Shown: positions 1 through 13,041, counted from the stretch's first letter. The stretch: DNA of 64,000 nucleotides from Pinus tabuliformis (GCA_031772625.1 CM062814.1:363603750-363667749), one strand, 5' to 3'. The notes: a model not told the origin generated them from the sequence alone. Made by a program: numbers and translations.

Positions 1-1196
1 GCTTTGGTTGAAAATGAGACAGGAAAAAGGTTGAAGTGTCTCAGATCAGACAATTGAGGTGAATATTGTAGCAAAGAGTTTGATAGGTACTGTTCAGAGA
101 ATGGAATTCACAGAGAGAAGATAGTTCCAGGAACACCACAAGAAAATGGTGTGTGAGAAAGGATGAACAAAACAATCATGGAGCATGCAAGGTGCATGAG
201 ATTGCATGCAGGATTGCCTTTACAATTTTGGACAGATGCTATAGATACTATTGTTTATCTAATAAATAGAGGGCCTTCAAGTTCCTTGGATGGTGGTATT
301 CCAGAGGAGGCATAGACAGGTAAAAAGGTAAACTACTCTTTTTTAAAAAACTTTTAGTTGTGAAGCCTTTCTCCACATTAATAAAGAAAATAGAACAAAG
401 GTTGAGGAACAATCAAAGAAATGTACCTTTATTGGATATGGTGTTAATGATTTTGGTTGTCGCTTTTATGATTATGAAAAACACAAAATCATTAGGAGCA
501 GAGATGTCGTATTCAATGAAAAGGTTTTGTATAAGGATCAACTACAGGAAAAGAAACAGGAAAAAGAAAATAGAGAATACACAGTGCTTGACGAGATCAC
601 AGAAAAAGTGATGGTACCTGAAAATCATAATGATCAACATCTATAACAATAACCACAACAGCAACAAACACCTCAAACACCTGAAAGTGGTGCTAGAAGA
701 TCTACTAGGATAAGTAGACCTCTTGAACGATACTCTCCTTAATTATATTATGTATTGTTGACTGATGCTAGTGTACCAGAATGTTATGGAGAAGCAGTAC
801 AGGTAGAAGCTAGGAAGAATTGGGAACAAGCCATGAAAGAAGAGATGGACTCCTTAGCACATAACTAGACTTGGGACTTAGTCAGGTTGCCTGCAGGTAA
901 AACAACATTGTAGAATAAATTGGTTTACAAGTTGAAGGAAGAAGACGGAGGTAGAAAAAGGTATAAAGCTAGACTTGTGGTGAAAGGGTTTGCACAGAAA
1001 AATGGTATAGACTTTGATGAGATATTTTCTCCTTTTGTTAAATGACTTCAATCAGAACTATTTTAAGTCTAGTTGCAGCTAAAGATTTATGTCTTGAGCA
1101 GATAGATGTAAAGACAACCTCTCTCCGTGGGGATTTGGAGGAAGGGATATATATGTAGCAACCACAAGGATATGAGTAAAAAGGAAGGAGAAACTA

Positions 1197-1640
1197 GTGT
1201 GCAGGTTGACGAAGAGCTTGTATGGCTTAAAACAGGCTCCAAGGCAGTGGTATCTAAAATTTGACTGGTTTATGTCTAAAAAAGGTTATACTATATGTCA
1301 CTCTAATCATTGTGTTAATCTTAAAATGAAAAATGATGGCAACTATATTATATTGTTATTGTATGTAGATGAAATGCTTGTTGCAGGTTCTAACATGCAT
1401 GAAATAAATGTGCTCAAAAGAAAATTGGCGAACTCATTTGCAATGAAGGATTTAGGTGCTGCAAAACAAATCCTTGGTATGAGAATAACTAAAGACATGA
1501 ATAATTGCAAATTAACATTGTCTCAAAGTGAGTACATAGAAAAGGTGTTGAAAAGGTTTACTATGCAGAACAAAAAACCAATTAGTGTACCTTTGGCTAG
1601 CCATTTCAAATTAAGTAAGGAGGAGTGTCCCAAGGCTTAG
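1197..1640 (+). pseudogene. Copia reverse transcriptase fragment
   Basis: This is the longest open stretch of the copia RT. Residues 7-20 (SLYGLKQAPRQWYL) are the classic copia motif, followed by LLLYVDEMLVAG at residues 53-64, where copia RTs have YVDD, and by FAMKDLGAAKQILGM near residue 80. The second catalytic aspartate is read as glutamate (GAA at 1371-1373), which should abolish polymerase activity even without the other lesions. The frame begins upstream of the GTG at 1197, since KLVCRLTKS reads through it. It ends at a TAG after KEECPKA. Confidence 0.9.
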
Positions 1641-1646
1641 GAAGAA

Positions 1647-2290
1647 ATGGCTCATGTGTCTAAAGTTCCATATGCATCAACACCTGGAAGCTTAATGCAT
1701 GCAATGGTCTGTACAAGGCCTGATACTGCACATGTGGTGGGAGTTGTAAGCAAGTACATGAACAATCTAGGAAAAGAACATTGGATGGTGGTGAAGTGGA
1801 TTCTCAGGTATTTGAGAGGTACCACAAATCAAACATTAGGCTTTGGTGGTTCAAACATTGCTCTACAAGGATATGTTGATGCAGATATGGTGGGTGATAG
1901 AGATAACAGGAGGAGCACAACAGGGTATGTGTTTACTGTAAGTGGAACCACTGTTAGTTGGGTGTCAAAACTGCAAAGTGTTGTTGCACTCTAAACAACA
2001 GAAGCAAAGTACGTTACTGCTACAGACGTTATTAAAGAAATGATTTGGTTGTAAAGGTTTCTAGATGAATTAGGTAAGAAGTAGGAGTTGGGCCAGTTAT
2101 ATAGTGACAACGAGAGTGCCATACATCTTGCAAAGAACTCTGCATTTCATTCCAAGACTAAACATATACAACTTAAGTACCATTTCATATGGTCAGTGTT
2201 GGAAGATGGATAGTTGAAGCTGGAAAAGATACACACTAGCCAGAATCCTACAGATATGTTAACAAAAGCTGTGACTAGGGAGAAACTGAG
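1647..2290 (+). pseudogene. Copia RNase H fragment
   Basis: The peptide at 1647-1994 shows YASTPGSLMHAMVCTRPDTAH, then YVDADMVGDRDNRRSTTGYV and SWVSKLQSVVAL, the standard copia RNase H order. Family knowledge puts S(T/K)TEAEY next; here the serine codon is TAA at 1992-1994, and TTEAKYVTATD follows in frame. Further stops replace likely glutamine codons near 2053, 2083 and 2211. The reading ends with NPTDMLTKAVTREKL at about 2245-2290, 130 bases before the LTR, the normal spacing for the end of a copia pol. Confidence 0.88.
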
Positions 2291-2404
2291 AATCTGCTTA
2301 GTTTCAGTTGGTCTTCAAGTATGATGAAGAAGATGAGAAATAGCTTGGTCCAAAGTGGAGTCATTGTCCAGCAAATGAAGTTGCGGTGGAGTTGCTATAA
2401 TCAG

Positions 2405-2420
2405 TCTCCAAGTGGGAGAT
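2405..2420 (+). other. Polypurine tract of copia element
   Basis: The bases CTCCAAGTGGGAGAT lie immediately before the LTR start TGTTAGG. This is the usual position and composition of the plus-strand primer. Confidence 0.75.
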
Positions 2421-3023
2421 TGTTAGGTGTGGACCTTGATTATATTTTGTATTCAAAGGTATCACCGCTTTGGACCCCAACTCGTAATGGGGCAACAATG
2501 TCGCTCGTAAAATATTCGCTACAGGGGGGGTCTAGGGGGGCAACTGTGACCTTTGGGAGAAACCCCCTGTCGGGGGGATTGGGGCAGCACCCCAGAAGAT
2601 AAAAATAGATGCAAAATTGCCTTGTAAAAATTTTTAATTCTGTAGTCAATATGGGTCGTTCATTAGGGAGAGATCTGACTGTAGAAATGTAGAAATTATG
2701 TTTAATTTAGGGTTTTTTTCCCTAGAAGGCAACCCCTTGCTATATATGAGGGCATTGTATTGCATCTATGTATATTTGTATTCTGAGTGAGGAAGAGAAA
2801 GGAGATTGAGAGAGAAGATGGAATTACAGCGGATCTGCTGTAGGTTGTATCTCTTCAGTTTGCTAGATAATATAAAAGGAAGTACTGGCTATTTCTCCGT
2901 GGACATAGCCCAAACTAGGTGAACCACATATATCTGTGTCTCTCTTATTTTATGCATTTTCTTTGTTTATATTTCTACAATATTTTGTGTGTTCCATTGC
3001 TCTGAATATATAATTTTCTAACA
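2421..3023 (+). mobile_element. 3' LTR of copia element, 603 bp
   Basis: The LTR runs from TGTTAGG at 2421 to CTAACA at 3023, so its ends form a perfect 6 bp inverted repeat (TGTTAG/CTAACA). It follows RNase H and a polypurine tract. A TATA-like TATATATGAG lies near 2740, followed by the probable transcript start region. A G-run-rich segment at 2525-2595 is notable. The five bases after it are GATCC; the matching left target site is outside the window. Confidence 0.88.
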
Positions 3024-5156
3024 GATCCATCCTACCCAAGCCTCAACAATATTCCTCCATCGATATACTCAAGGATGTCATTAAAGGGATGAAGGACATC
3101 TCAAAGAAGGAAACAAAGGTTTCCTATAACTTGTGAGTGTAGGAGGCACAAGGATTTCTTCAAACTTGATCAGGGATGTAATAAACTATAATATCAATAT
3201 CTCATCTCCAAATTAGTTTTTCAATTGGGAAACAGTTGGCGCACGGGCTATAGTAGGTGAGTAATAGGTAAAACCCGTAAAATCCACCCGAATTTAAGGA
3301 TATTATTTATTTTTTAGTGTTTTAACACATATACGCAAGTTGGGTATAGACTGACCCGCATGTACACGCTTTTTATATAGGGAAAAATAGTATATGGGAA
3401 GTAAAACATTGTTTTTTAGAATTTGGACCAAGTTTGGAAAGGACGGGTTGCCCTAGGGCATAACCAGAGCATCAAATCCACCAAGAGTGGTAAATGGTGC
3501 TATAACAATGGGAAAATTATTTGTGCTTTGCATGTAAATATGAAAAACAGATCAAAACTATTATTTTCTTTTCATTATAATGATCACTATTGTCTTGAGT
3601 TTGAGTTGCTGAGGATGGCCATGGGTGTTCCCTCAAATTGGAAGTTTGGTGTTAGAATTCAGTGTGGATTTTCCATTGAAGAATCATATAGAAACTAGAA
3701 TCTGAAAGTTACATTCCAAAATAATATTATTTGAGGGATTACTAGTGGTGATTGCTACATATTTTCAATGTTGGAATTTTGCTCCAAACCACAGCTAATA
3801 TATATTACCACATGTCAGGAACAAAATGGGAAGGGAATTGTCTTTGCAATTTATCCACTTATACTATATTGATCCATGAATATAAGAAAAACATTAATAC
3901 TTTGTTATAGACTAGTTGGCTTATTCATACGTGATAATGGACCCAAATATTAGTTATTATTTGAAGAAATGCTCATCATACTTGGGCATTCTTGACATCA
4001 TCGACCTCTAGCCCTTGACTTATTCACTTAGCCTTCTACAGTATCCAGTTATATACATGTATATGAAGCTATCCTATTATTTTATCCTTTTTACTTCATT
4101 TAATTTTATTCTAGACTTAGTTTTGGCATTTTATAGGAGTTTTTTTTGTAGTCCCACATTGTATAAGTAATCTACAACTTGAGCTTTATAGCATGTAACT
4201 TATTTCGTATGATTTTTCCTAAACTTCCCTTGAAGGTTAATACTAAGTTTACTAAGGTGTAATTTTCTATGGTGATGTTTTATTTGCTTTGTTTATACAA
4301 GTCATCTGGCTACATAGTGGCCACTATTTCCCAACTGAATAAAACTTGTTCGAGTTTCTTTATTTTATGGGGAAAAATGGTATTTACAATATTTTTGATG
4401 TTGAGGTATATATCATATAAATCATCTATACCCTATCTTAGTTTATATTCTAGTGTTCATCATCTTTCAAGCCTTATACTTTGCATTGTATCTTCCTTCT
4501 TTTTCAGAAAAGAAACTCAATAGTGATGGTAAGAAGAAGGAATTAAAGAGAGAGGAGAACAATAACCCTGGAGAGACAAAATACAAATTAAAGAGAGAGA
4601 GAAGAGAATTATTCTAGTGGTACCTGTAGAGCCAATATCCTACATAAGCCACATACATAGAGTTTGATGGTCAAATTTTCAAAGTTGGTGAATTCAACTG
4701 CAATGTCTTCGCAACACAATTATAATGTTTTGAAGTGATGAAACAATATTTCATGTGTAAATTATACTCCAACCAATATTAAGTTGGAAAATCGTATTGT
4801 AATACTTGACATTTTATATAATATAATTTATGTGGTTGAAATTATTTATAGTTGCACTTGATAATTTAGTATTGTAATTAACATATTAGATGAACATGTA
4901 CATTTTATGACATTTTTTTTCAATTTAGTTGCAAAATCATACTAATTAATTTATGATGATTAATAATGAACACATAAAATCAATCTAAAACTACTAAACT
5001 CGTAGTTTATGTTGATTAATGATGAGCACAAATAAAATTAATATATGACTAAATTAATTTCTTATAATGATTGTTAATGAAAGTAAATGAAATGAATATA
5101 AACTAATAAAGTATTCATTTATATAATGAATATGAAACTACCAAAAATAGATAAAT
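3024..5156. other. AT-rich intergenic DNA, no recognisable gene
   Basis: The longest open frame is 91 codons at 3423-3698 (plus). It has no domain I recognise and an irregular composition. The rest is increasingly A+T rich, with many short runs. I see no RNA gene and no clear element ends here. Confidence 0.5.
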
Positions 5157-5578
5157 GATTACTACAAACGATAAATTTGTGATTACAAATGGCTACTAAA
5201 TTTTTCATATATATGACTATTAGTAGCTAATTTATAGTGTCTTATAACACAACCAACATATTGGTCATATTTATTTTTTCATTAATTAGTTTTCTCAGGC
5301 GATCATTTAATAATATATTTTGTTGTGTATTTGGTCAATAATTGTGACAACTAATGACTAAATCATTGACTAAATTAATGACCAACTTTATGACTAAATG
5401 TAATACTAGACAGTAAAATTGATACAACCATTTGATGACTAAGTTAAAAATGACTAAAAGTTGGTTACGTTATAAGATATTGTAAATTAGCTACTATTGG
5501 TCACTCACAGAAAAATAGTCGTTTATATGAAAATTTTAGTCTTTTTTTTAGTAACTAATTAGCCATTTTGTAGTAGTG
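5157..5578. mobile_element. CACTA-type inverted-repeat element (MITE-like)
   Basis: The right end, read on the minus strand, starts CACTACTACAAAATGGC, the En/Spm (CACTA) terminal signature. The left end reads GATTACTACAAA at 5157-5168, and the two ends stay complementary inward for about 100 bases. For example TAGCTAATTTATAGTGTC at 5222-5240 matches its counterpart near 5480-5500 on the other strand. The interior has no ORF and is built of repeated GACTAAAT-like words. At about 420 bp it would be non-autonomous. A clean 3 bp target duplication is not visible. Confidence 0.65.
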
Positions 5579-6331
5579 CATCTCTATGTCCATGAAGTCT
5601 TCCACAGGTCTAAGGGTTATGCTTCCTTTATCACTTCTTGGGGTATTCTCGTTCTCTCCTATGGATGAACACATAGGGAATATCTCTTCTTCCTCTGAGG
5701 ATTCCTCATTTTCTATTGATACTAAAATGGGCCCATCTTCATTAAAAATACTATATGCATGACCCTCTCTATCTTCAAGGGATTCACATGAGCATATAGA
5801 TAATGAATGACCTATTTATTTACACTTACAAAAAAGAAATAGCTTACCTTCTGAGCAACAAGATATGCCTTCTGAGACTTCTTCATCACCACCAGGAGTG
5901 TGATCAACAACAATTTCTCCATGTTCAGGTTCATTGCTATGGTACTAGCAGGGTTCGTCAGCCTCTTCTTGAGCGACATGGCTATCTCCACCATATAGAA
6001 ATTACAGTATATCTAACACTTCCATTGCTGACACAAAATGCCTCACTTTGTCAGCATCCGGATTAGATAGCCCTCTCATGATGACCTCCTTGGATTTTAC
6101 ATTCTACTCATTATTTTCTCTATAATATATGGAGAAACTCATATCATCATCCACAGACGTCAAATACGCTTCTATTCTAACCTTCTAGATTTCATACCAT
6201 AGCTCATGGTCTGGTCTGTATAAAAATGGAACTCCTTCCGTTGTTCGCCAAGGTTGATTATCCATTGTTTCCTTTTGATCTACCTTCTAGCAACTAAGTT
6301 ATTCCCAAAGAAATGTGGCTCTAATACCAAT
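5579..6331 (-). pseudogene. Truncated gag region, tandem copy 1 of gag-only element
   Basis: Read on the minus strand from the start codon at 6263-6265, the product begins MDNQPW and continues FLYRPDHELWYEI, matching the gag start of copy 2 at 12975. Homology to copy 2 runs leftward to 5579 (equivalent to 12292) and stops exactly at the end of the CACTA element. The frame is broken by several stops. The rest of this copy is absent to the left. Confidence 0.7.
6318..6329 (-). other. Primer-binding site (initiator-tRNA-Met type)
   Basis: On the minus strand the bases read TGGTATTAGAGCC, one mismatch from the standard plant PBS TGGTATCAGAGC, which is complementary to initiator tRNA-Met. It lies two bases from the LTR end (CAAGCA). 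This fixes the orientation of the element as minus. Confidence 0.85.
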
Positions 6332-9300
6332 TGCTTGAAACAATTATAATACTAAGGGGGGGGTGAATCAGTATTAAGGCTAATTTTAAAATTTTATGGC
6401 TATTTATTTTTCTTATTCAACCATGGCACCGATCCATATAATCAACAGCAATATGAAACATGGCAGCAACATGAAATAAACATAGAAGAATACACACCAT
6501 GAGTATCATACACATGAGACACAAGGTTTTTCATGTGGAAACCCTTTCAGGAAAAAACCACTAAGATTGTTGTTGTTATTGATATAAAATAAGAGAACCT
6601 ACTCTATTACATCAATCTGTTTTGTGAGCACCCACTCACAGGGAGCACCAACGCCCTTTAATTGTCTGCTAGCACAGACTAGCTAGAAGCACCAGCTCCC
6701 TCTTGTTGTAGACACCTATCAAGCTTACAAAAAGAACCATGTGAGGTACCGACCTCACAGTTTTTTTGCAAGAACCAACTTGTATCTCCTTGGATTTTTG
6801 AAAGCACCAAATTGTAGGAGGCACCAACACCTCAATCCTTCTAAAGTACCCACTAGAGATGGAAGCACCAACTTCCTATATGTAGGCTCCAAGCCACACT
6901 CAAATAGGAAGTCAATGTTCTCTATAATTTGGCAGCCACTCTACCTGATATCAACTCTGTTGTTCATAGCCCTTGGCCCATGCAGCACTCTCTGCACCTC
7001 TTCTTGCTCTTCAGCAACACACTTATCTTCTCAACAACAATCACTCACCCCATTCCATGCATCTCTCTATTCTCTTCAATTCATCAACATCAACTCTCAA
7101 CCTTTTTCTCTTCCAGAACATAGACTCATCTCTCGGAATTCTTTCTCTTCATAGGCACTTTAGCCTTACACAAAGCTCACAAGAAGCTTCCTCCTTACAC
7201 ACAAAGCACAGGCAACATTAGCCTTTCTCACACAGTGCAGCTCTTGGGGTCTCTTACCTCTACATAGGCACTCTCGACCTTTTTCTACAAAATAGGCCCT
7301 CTCTCAGCCTTACATAGAAATTCACTCGCACAACGATTTTTTCAATTAGATCTCACTGGAAACTACGCTGCTTCCCCCCATATTTCTCATTTGAGCTCTT
7401 GGGTTTTGTTCCTCTGCTATTCCTTGTTTGATGCTGCCACATTGTCCTGTGTCCACACTATGCGGGTGTTCCTTGACATGGCTCTTCATTCTTCAACTAT
7501 TTCTAACTTGATCTCTACCACTTCATCAACCATCAGAATGGGCACTTGAAATTTTCTCCACACTAAGAATGAATTCCCAGTCCACCTGCTCACACCAACT
7601 ACGCACATTCCTCTCTGTGAGCAACTCTCCAGTCACCAAGGCTCTCCTGTTTATTCATGGTTTCACAGTACTTTAGCATGGCTTCTCTGTGGACCATTTT
7701 CATTGTTGCCTTATCTCAGATTTTTCTGCTGATCCATCTATCCACTTAGCTCACTGAGACCTACATCAGATAATAGGAATAGCTTGTCTCACCTCAAGGC
7801 AGACCTAATACTCTTTCATGAAGATTTTGTTCCTTTCCCTTGAACCAACGATCTTTGATAGTCACCATTTACTTCTGATACAAACTACTTTACCTCTGCA
7901 TTCAATCTCGCAGCTACCAACCCATATGCTTTTAACTCTCTGTATTGCCTTATCGAAGCTTTTAAACCATAGTACAATTTCAGTGCCCAAACATCTCGTA
8001 ACACTATTAATAATATGTTGTGATATTACAATATTCTGATTTTCCTTTAGCCAGTTCTTCTTAGAACCTTATTGCATATCCACCATTCCATTATTGCCTA
8101 TGACCATCAGTATAGAACTTAGGTGCTAAGTCCTTTAGCATCCTATTGGGGGCCTTCCTCCTCATGTTATTGCTCTACGCCCTTGGATTTCTGGGATCCA
8201 TGACCAAGCACCTATCAACACCGAAAGCTTCACATACCATAGCTTTTCTCCAAATTTCATTTAAAGTGGAGTTCTAAAATCTCCAAATTTTATATGCTCC
8301 ACAACATACAAGTGTTAAGCCTCATTCTACACGCTTGGCTCTATTATTTTCCTTGACCAAGCGCTAGCCAAATATCAAATCCACTCTTATCAGAACTTTT
8401 CAATAACCAACTGTTATAAAGTTCTAATATCCTCAATCCTCCGATCACTCACTTCCGATATGACATCATTACTTCCACGTGGCGACTCCTTAGAGGTCAC
8501 ACATGTCACCCAGTTATGGCCCATTAGACCCCCCCAAAATGACAAAAATTCCTACCACATGTCCTTCCGTTATGCCATGTCATGCTGATGTCAGTTCCCA
8601 CTTGTCCCTTATCAGAGCCAACGAGAAGTTTCCATGTGTCCTTATCAGAGCCCATCACATGCTTCCATGTGTCCTTCTCAGAGCCAAGCATATGCCATCA
8701 TGTGTCTTACTAGAGGAGAGATAAAAGGGCCTTTCGAACTTTGGTTTTGCGATGAAATCCTTTGTTAATTCTTTATCGACATACCTGATGACTTTTAACA
8801 CTAATGAAACTTTAAAAAACATCACAAATTTTTAAAGGTTTACACTTTCATAAGTTACAATCCTTTGATTGCCGATGTTTCGATCTCCTCCAAGCTTTGA
8901 CGCTGCCTACTCTGATGTATTGTACCTTTGAATTGTGACCACCGATAATGGAGTTTTCGATATATTTGACCTCTGATATACGATTGCTAATATCTTTGGA
9001 GCTTTGATGTTGCAATCTCTGATATCTCTGGTCCTCTGATATGCAATCTTCGATATTCGGGATCGCCAATCTCTGATATGCCGATATTCCTTCCTGCCTA
9101 AGGCTTCAAATCCCCGAACTTCAGCAGGCCATAAATTTTGAACTAGGAATCCATTTGTAGACTTTTGCATATCATTTAAAATCTCTTCCAGATTGATTTC
9201 CAATGGAGATGGTCCAATGTAGGCTTTGAGCCTATCCTCTACCTCTAAGATGGCTCCAAACTTTTTGCCACTCTTCTATTCCTTGACTCTTCAGACAACT

Positions 9301-9658
9301 GAGCTGATAACCACCAAGGTGATCCTTTACATGAAGCCTGCAACTACAATGGAGTTCCATCTAGTCGACCACTATAATCATCATTTTCTGGCTTCTTCAG
9401 TAATCCTTCTACTATGATGATTTCTATAAGAAGCATGTAGCTACCATGAGATTCCTCTTGGGCCATCACTACCAACATCTACTGCAACAAGCATGTGAGC
9501 TAGTCTGGTTAATATCAATGCCAACACTCCTGCCAATAGTTAGGAAGTGCCGATTTCCCACTACATCTCCCCAACATGACTATTGACATCAATTCCAACA
9601 CAGTTGCAGATTTCTTCACTAGGCCACTGGCCATATAGAGAATGCCAACTGTCCAACA
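6332..9658 (-). mobile_element. Shared LTR of gag-only retroelement, about 3.3 kb
   Basis: On the minus strand the LTR begins TGTTGGACAG at 9658, directly after a polypurine tract, and ends CAAGCA at 6332, directly before a PBS. It is therefore bordered on one side by the 3' signals of one element and on the other by the 5' signals of another. The homologous LTR at 13042-15920 matches over most of its length, with clear divergence. Open frames inside it (for example plus 6741-7154) are not conserved between the copies and look incidental. The length is typical of large LARD-type non-autonomous elements. Confidence 0.8.
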
Positions 9659-9672
9659 ATCTCCCCCTTTGG
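9659..9672 (-). other. Polypurine tract of gag-only element
   Basis: On the minus strand the bases read CCAAAGGGGGAGAT and are followed directly by the LTR start TGTTGGACAG. A second, similar tract (GCCAAAGGGGGAGAT on the minus strand) lies at about 9804-9820. Confidence 0.85.
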
Positions 9673-12147
9673 CATTGATGGCAACACTCCATCCTTCTCT
9701 TCATGTGATTCACAAACCTCATGCTTCTTCGACACATCTCATTGCATGAGACACCAATGGCCTTATTTCTTCTGCACAAGCCATCATAGCTTCTCTAGAA
9801 ATTATCTCCCCCTTTGGCATCAATGGCAAGGGGCTACAAGCTTCCTTTCTCTCCCCATGAAATCACTTGGCTATGAAGACAAGAGTCTAACTGTTGAGAT
9901 GTAAATTCTACCTCGCAAACATATATTCCATGATTATCACAGTTACAAATCCATAAATTGGGCATATGTGATATGCTCACCCCGAACATACACTTCCTTT
10001 AATTTGAATGCCTCCAGTTTTGGATACCTTATTGTTGTTGGTTGAGCACTCTCTCCACTAGTGCATCTTTTGTATCAAAAATATTGATACCCATTACATT
10101 GCTCATGGTGTTGTTGCTACTCCAACTACCAATTAATGATGATGTGTTTCTTCTTGAAATTCACTGTTGTTGCTGCTTTCGAGACTGTGCTTACTTTATT
10201 TCAGCATCTCCACTTCTCCCCTTGACATCATATCTTTATAATAGGGACTGCTTCACAGCTAATACCTATTACACCAAAAGAAATGATACAAATGGAACAA
10301 TGTACTAGGCAAACCGTAATATTTATTTGCTAAAAATGTCCATTTACACACAATATTACTCGACATGAGCCCAACACAACCAATTGACATAGCGATACCA
10401 ATTGAGGGTTAAGGGACATGAAAAGATTACACCAATTGTGCTTCATGAACACAAGACTGCTATGCATAATCAAACTCACAACTTAAATTAAAGAAGGGTA
10501 TTTAACCAAAGATGCAAACCTTTCATTTTCTCAACATTATTCCTTTTTTAGACTTCCAATTGTTGCCTCCTTATGCTTATCAAAGTTGCTCCCCCTGAGC
10601 CAATTCTCTTTCATCTCCTGCAAATGCTTTCTCACCTCTGCATGGGGACTAATCCTGTGGATATGACTTGACTGTGAGCTTCCTATCTTCCGCAACTCCA
10701 TTGTAACCCATCTTCTTCCCTCAACATAAGATATTATTGTGGACATATGATACATTGAAAATAAACCATTCAATTCTTGTAATCAGCGAGAAAACACATC
10801 CATACCTTCACAATCATAGGTATCTTCTTTTTAATTCTTTTTAGCTTCCTGCATCTAATTTATTCGGCCTCCTTGAAGGCCATTCTCTTCCTTCACCAAA
10901 GATAAAAAGAGGATCTACTACCCTTGAGAAGATCATCCTCCTTCTTCCACTATACCTTCAAAGGTCGAGTCCTGATAGAAGCATTACGGTATTGCTTCCT
11001 GTTTACCCTTATTTGGACTTCTTCTTAGCTCCAAAAGGATAGACGAAACTTCTGTTTCAACTCATATTTCTTCACCCAAATCCACTTGGAGCCTTTCTAC
11101 CTTAAAAAGGAGTCTGCTACAAGAGTAGGAGGATCATTCTTTTGATTTCTTCCTCCTTTATTCACCCTTCTTTGTCAACACAAAGTATTGAAGAAAAATA
11201 TGTATCTCTCAACTCCATTCTATCTTGTTGTCTTCAAATCCCAAGCTACTTCATTCACATGCATATGCTAAGAAGCATTCCATTTCTTCTCATTTATGCA
11301 TCCAACTCTCTTGTGCCATACATTTCCATAGTTGTAGCATTCAACATGAATTAAGAATGGGGTAGAGGAGTTATTCTTTTTGACAACATTCTTGTCAAAA
11401 TTCCTATTATGATTAACATGCGTTCTCCTGGCCTATTTATGAATTCCTAGGTTGTTGCTCCAAACACATCTTGTTTCCTTGCATGCCATCTACAATCTAT
11501 TGCTTTATGTCCAAAATTATTGCAAGAAAAACAATGTGCATAAAAAGGCTTTCGATGACAGAGGTTACCTTTTCTTTGAAGGCTCTGTCTTTGAGAAGGA
11601 AGAGACCTCTATGGGCTCTTCATGTGCCTTCTCTGACAACTTTCATTGCTACCATGCATTCTTTCTTGTAGCTTCCTAGCTCTCTTCTGCTACACTACCA
11701 AGTATTACTTCTTGGCCTTCTTCTACTACCGTTCATTCTCTCGTTGTTGTTGCTGCTATCCAACAACATTTCTTTCTTTGTTCTTATTGGAATCTTGAAC
11801 TCCATTTACATGGGAATTCAACCCTTTAGTCTTCACAATCTTGGAGCTTGGATTTTCCTTAAAACCCAAACTAACCTTGATGAGTGGGGATAACCTCTTA
11901 ACAAGACTCTCATCCAAGGTCTTTGTTCTCCCCTCAAGCTTCTAATATTGAGACAATTATTTATTTGACTTTTTTAAGTCATGTCTCAATGAGATTGCTT
12001 CCTTTTGTAGTATCTCACAGTAAGATTCCTTCTCACTCAGCTAATTGGTTAACATCCCAGTTGGTCTACTAGCCTCTTGTTGTTGAGCATTCATTGAACA
12101 ATTGTCTTGCTCAACTTCTCATTCTCAAGCTCATAGATTTTCAGTTG
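9673..12147 (-). mobile_element. Internal region of gag-only element, no pol
   Basis: Between gag and the polypurine tract I find no integrase, RT or RNase H motif on either strand. The one diagnostic feature is a degenerate zinc knuckle at 11492-11534 (minus), reading LFSCNNFGHKAIDC: the CX2CX4HX4C pattern with the first cysteine replaced by leucine. Short open frames elsewhere (minus 10537-10773; plus 11452-11679) have no recognised domain. The element is best described as a non-autonomous, LARD-like derivative that relied on enzymes from elsewhere. Confidence 0.65.
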
Positions 12148-12975
12148 CTATTCTAGCTTGATATTTTCCTCTGATAGGTCCTTGATCTCCTTTAGAGTCG
12201 ACATCAACATTTTTCTAAAAAATATCCTTTCATCTAGATCTTTTTCTTCACTACCAGAAGTGCTAGCTGAGTTACCACAAAGATCTAAAGCCATCTCTAT
12301 GTCCATGAAGTCTTCCACAGGTCTAAGCATTATCTCCTGTTTATCACTACTTGGGGTATTCTCGTTCTCTCCTATGGATGAACACACGAGGAATCTCTCT
12401 TCTTCCTCTCACTATTCCTCACTTTCTATTTCTACTAAAATAGGTCCATCTTCATTAAGACTACTAGATGCACGACTCTCTCTATCTTCAAGGGATTCAC
12501 ATGCACATCTAGATAATGAATGACCTATTTCTTTACACTTATCACACAGCAATAGCTTACCTTCTGAGCAACAATATCTACCTTCTGAGACTTCTTCATC
12601 ACCACCAAGAGTCTGATGAGAAATAACTTCTCCATGTTCAAGTTCATTTCTAGGGTAGTAGGGCTCGTTAGCCTCTTCCTCAGCCACATGGCTATCTCCA
12701 CCATACAAACATTTCGGTATATCCAACACTTTTGTTGCTGACAGACAAGGCCTCACTTTATCAACATCCATCTTAGATAGCCCTCTAATGATGACCTCCT
12801 TGGCTTTTACATTCTTCTCATTCTTTTCTCTATAATATATGGAGAAGCTCATATCAACATCCACGGACGTCAAATAGGCTTCCATTCACGTCTTCCATAT
12901 TTCATACCAGAGCTCATGGTCTGATCTGTATAAAAAAGGATCTCCTTCTATTGTTGGCCAAGGTTGATTATCCAT
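12148..12975 (-). pseudogene. Copia-type gag, tandem copy 2
   Basis: Translation from the start codon at 12973-12975 gives MDNQPWPTIEGDPFLYR, then HELWYEIWKT, a stop, and the open stretch 12885-12412 starting MEAYLTSVDVD. The segment with IIRGLSKMDVDKVRPC and SATKVLDI resembles UBN2-type copia gag, which assembles the particle. The downstream frame 12387-12148 is acidic and probably coiled-coil. Homology to the usual gag core then breaks off, and the zinc knuckle lies about 600 bases further on, so the protein is rearranged as well as interrupted. Confidence 0.72.
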
Positions 12976-13041
12976 TGTTTCCCTCTGATCTCCCTTCTAA
13001 CAATTAATTTATTCCTGAAGGAATGTGGCTCTCATACGAAT

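Larger units (their letters stand above)
1..2420 (+). pseudogene. Decayed Ty1/copia pol (integrase, RT, RNase H)
   Basis: The copia polyprotein remnant reads in pieces through several frames. Frame 1 from base 1 to about 330 gives the end of the integrase core (PGTPQENGV, RMNKTIMEHARCM, QFWTDAIDT) with in-frame stops at 55, 154 and 313. RT starts near 960 (RLVVKGFAQKNGIDF-like), and the best stretch is 1197-1640 (SLYGLKQAPRQWYLKFD, LLLYVDEMLVAG). RNase H follows at 1647-1994 and runs on past a TAA at 1992-1994 with EAKYVTATD, SDNESAIHLAKN and NPTDMLTKAV to about 2290. The RT box is YVDE rather than YVDD at 1362-1373. The gene is dead: it has multiple stops and frame changes. The 5' part lies outside the window. 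Confidence 0.93.

Noticed and set aside
6741..7154. 137-codon plus-strand ORF (with overlapping frames to 7221)
   Set aside because: It lies inside the minus-strand 3.3 kb LTR, and the homologous part of the other LTR (13440-13880) keeps neither the same frame nor the same length.
12158..12523. 121-codon plus-strand ORF
   Set aside because: It is antisense to the gag remnant read from 12975 on the minus strand.
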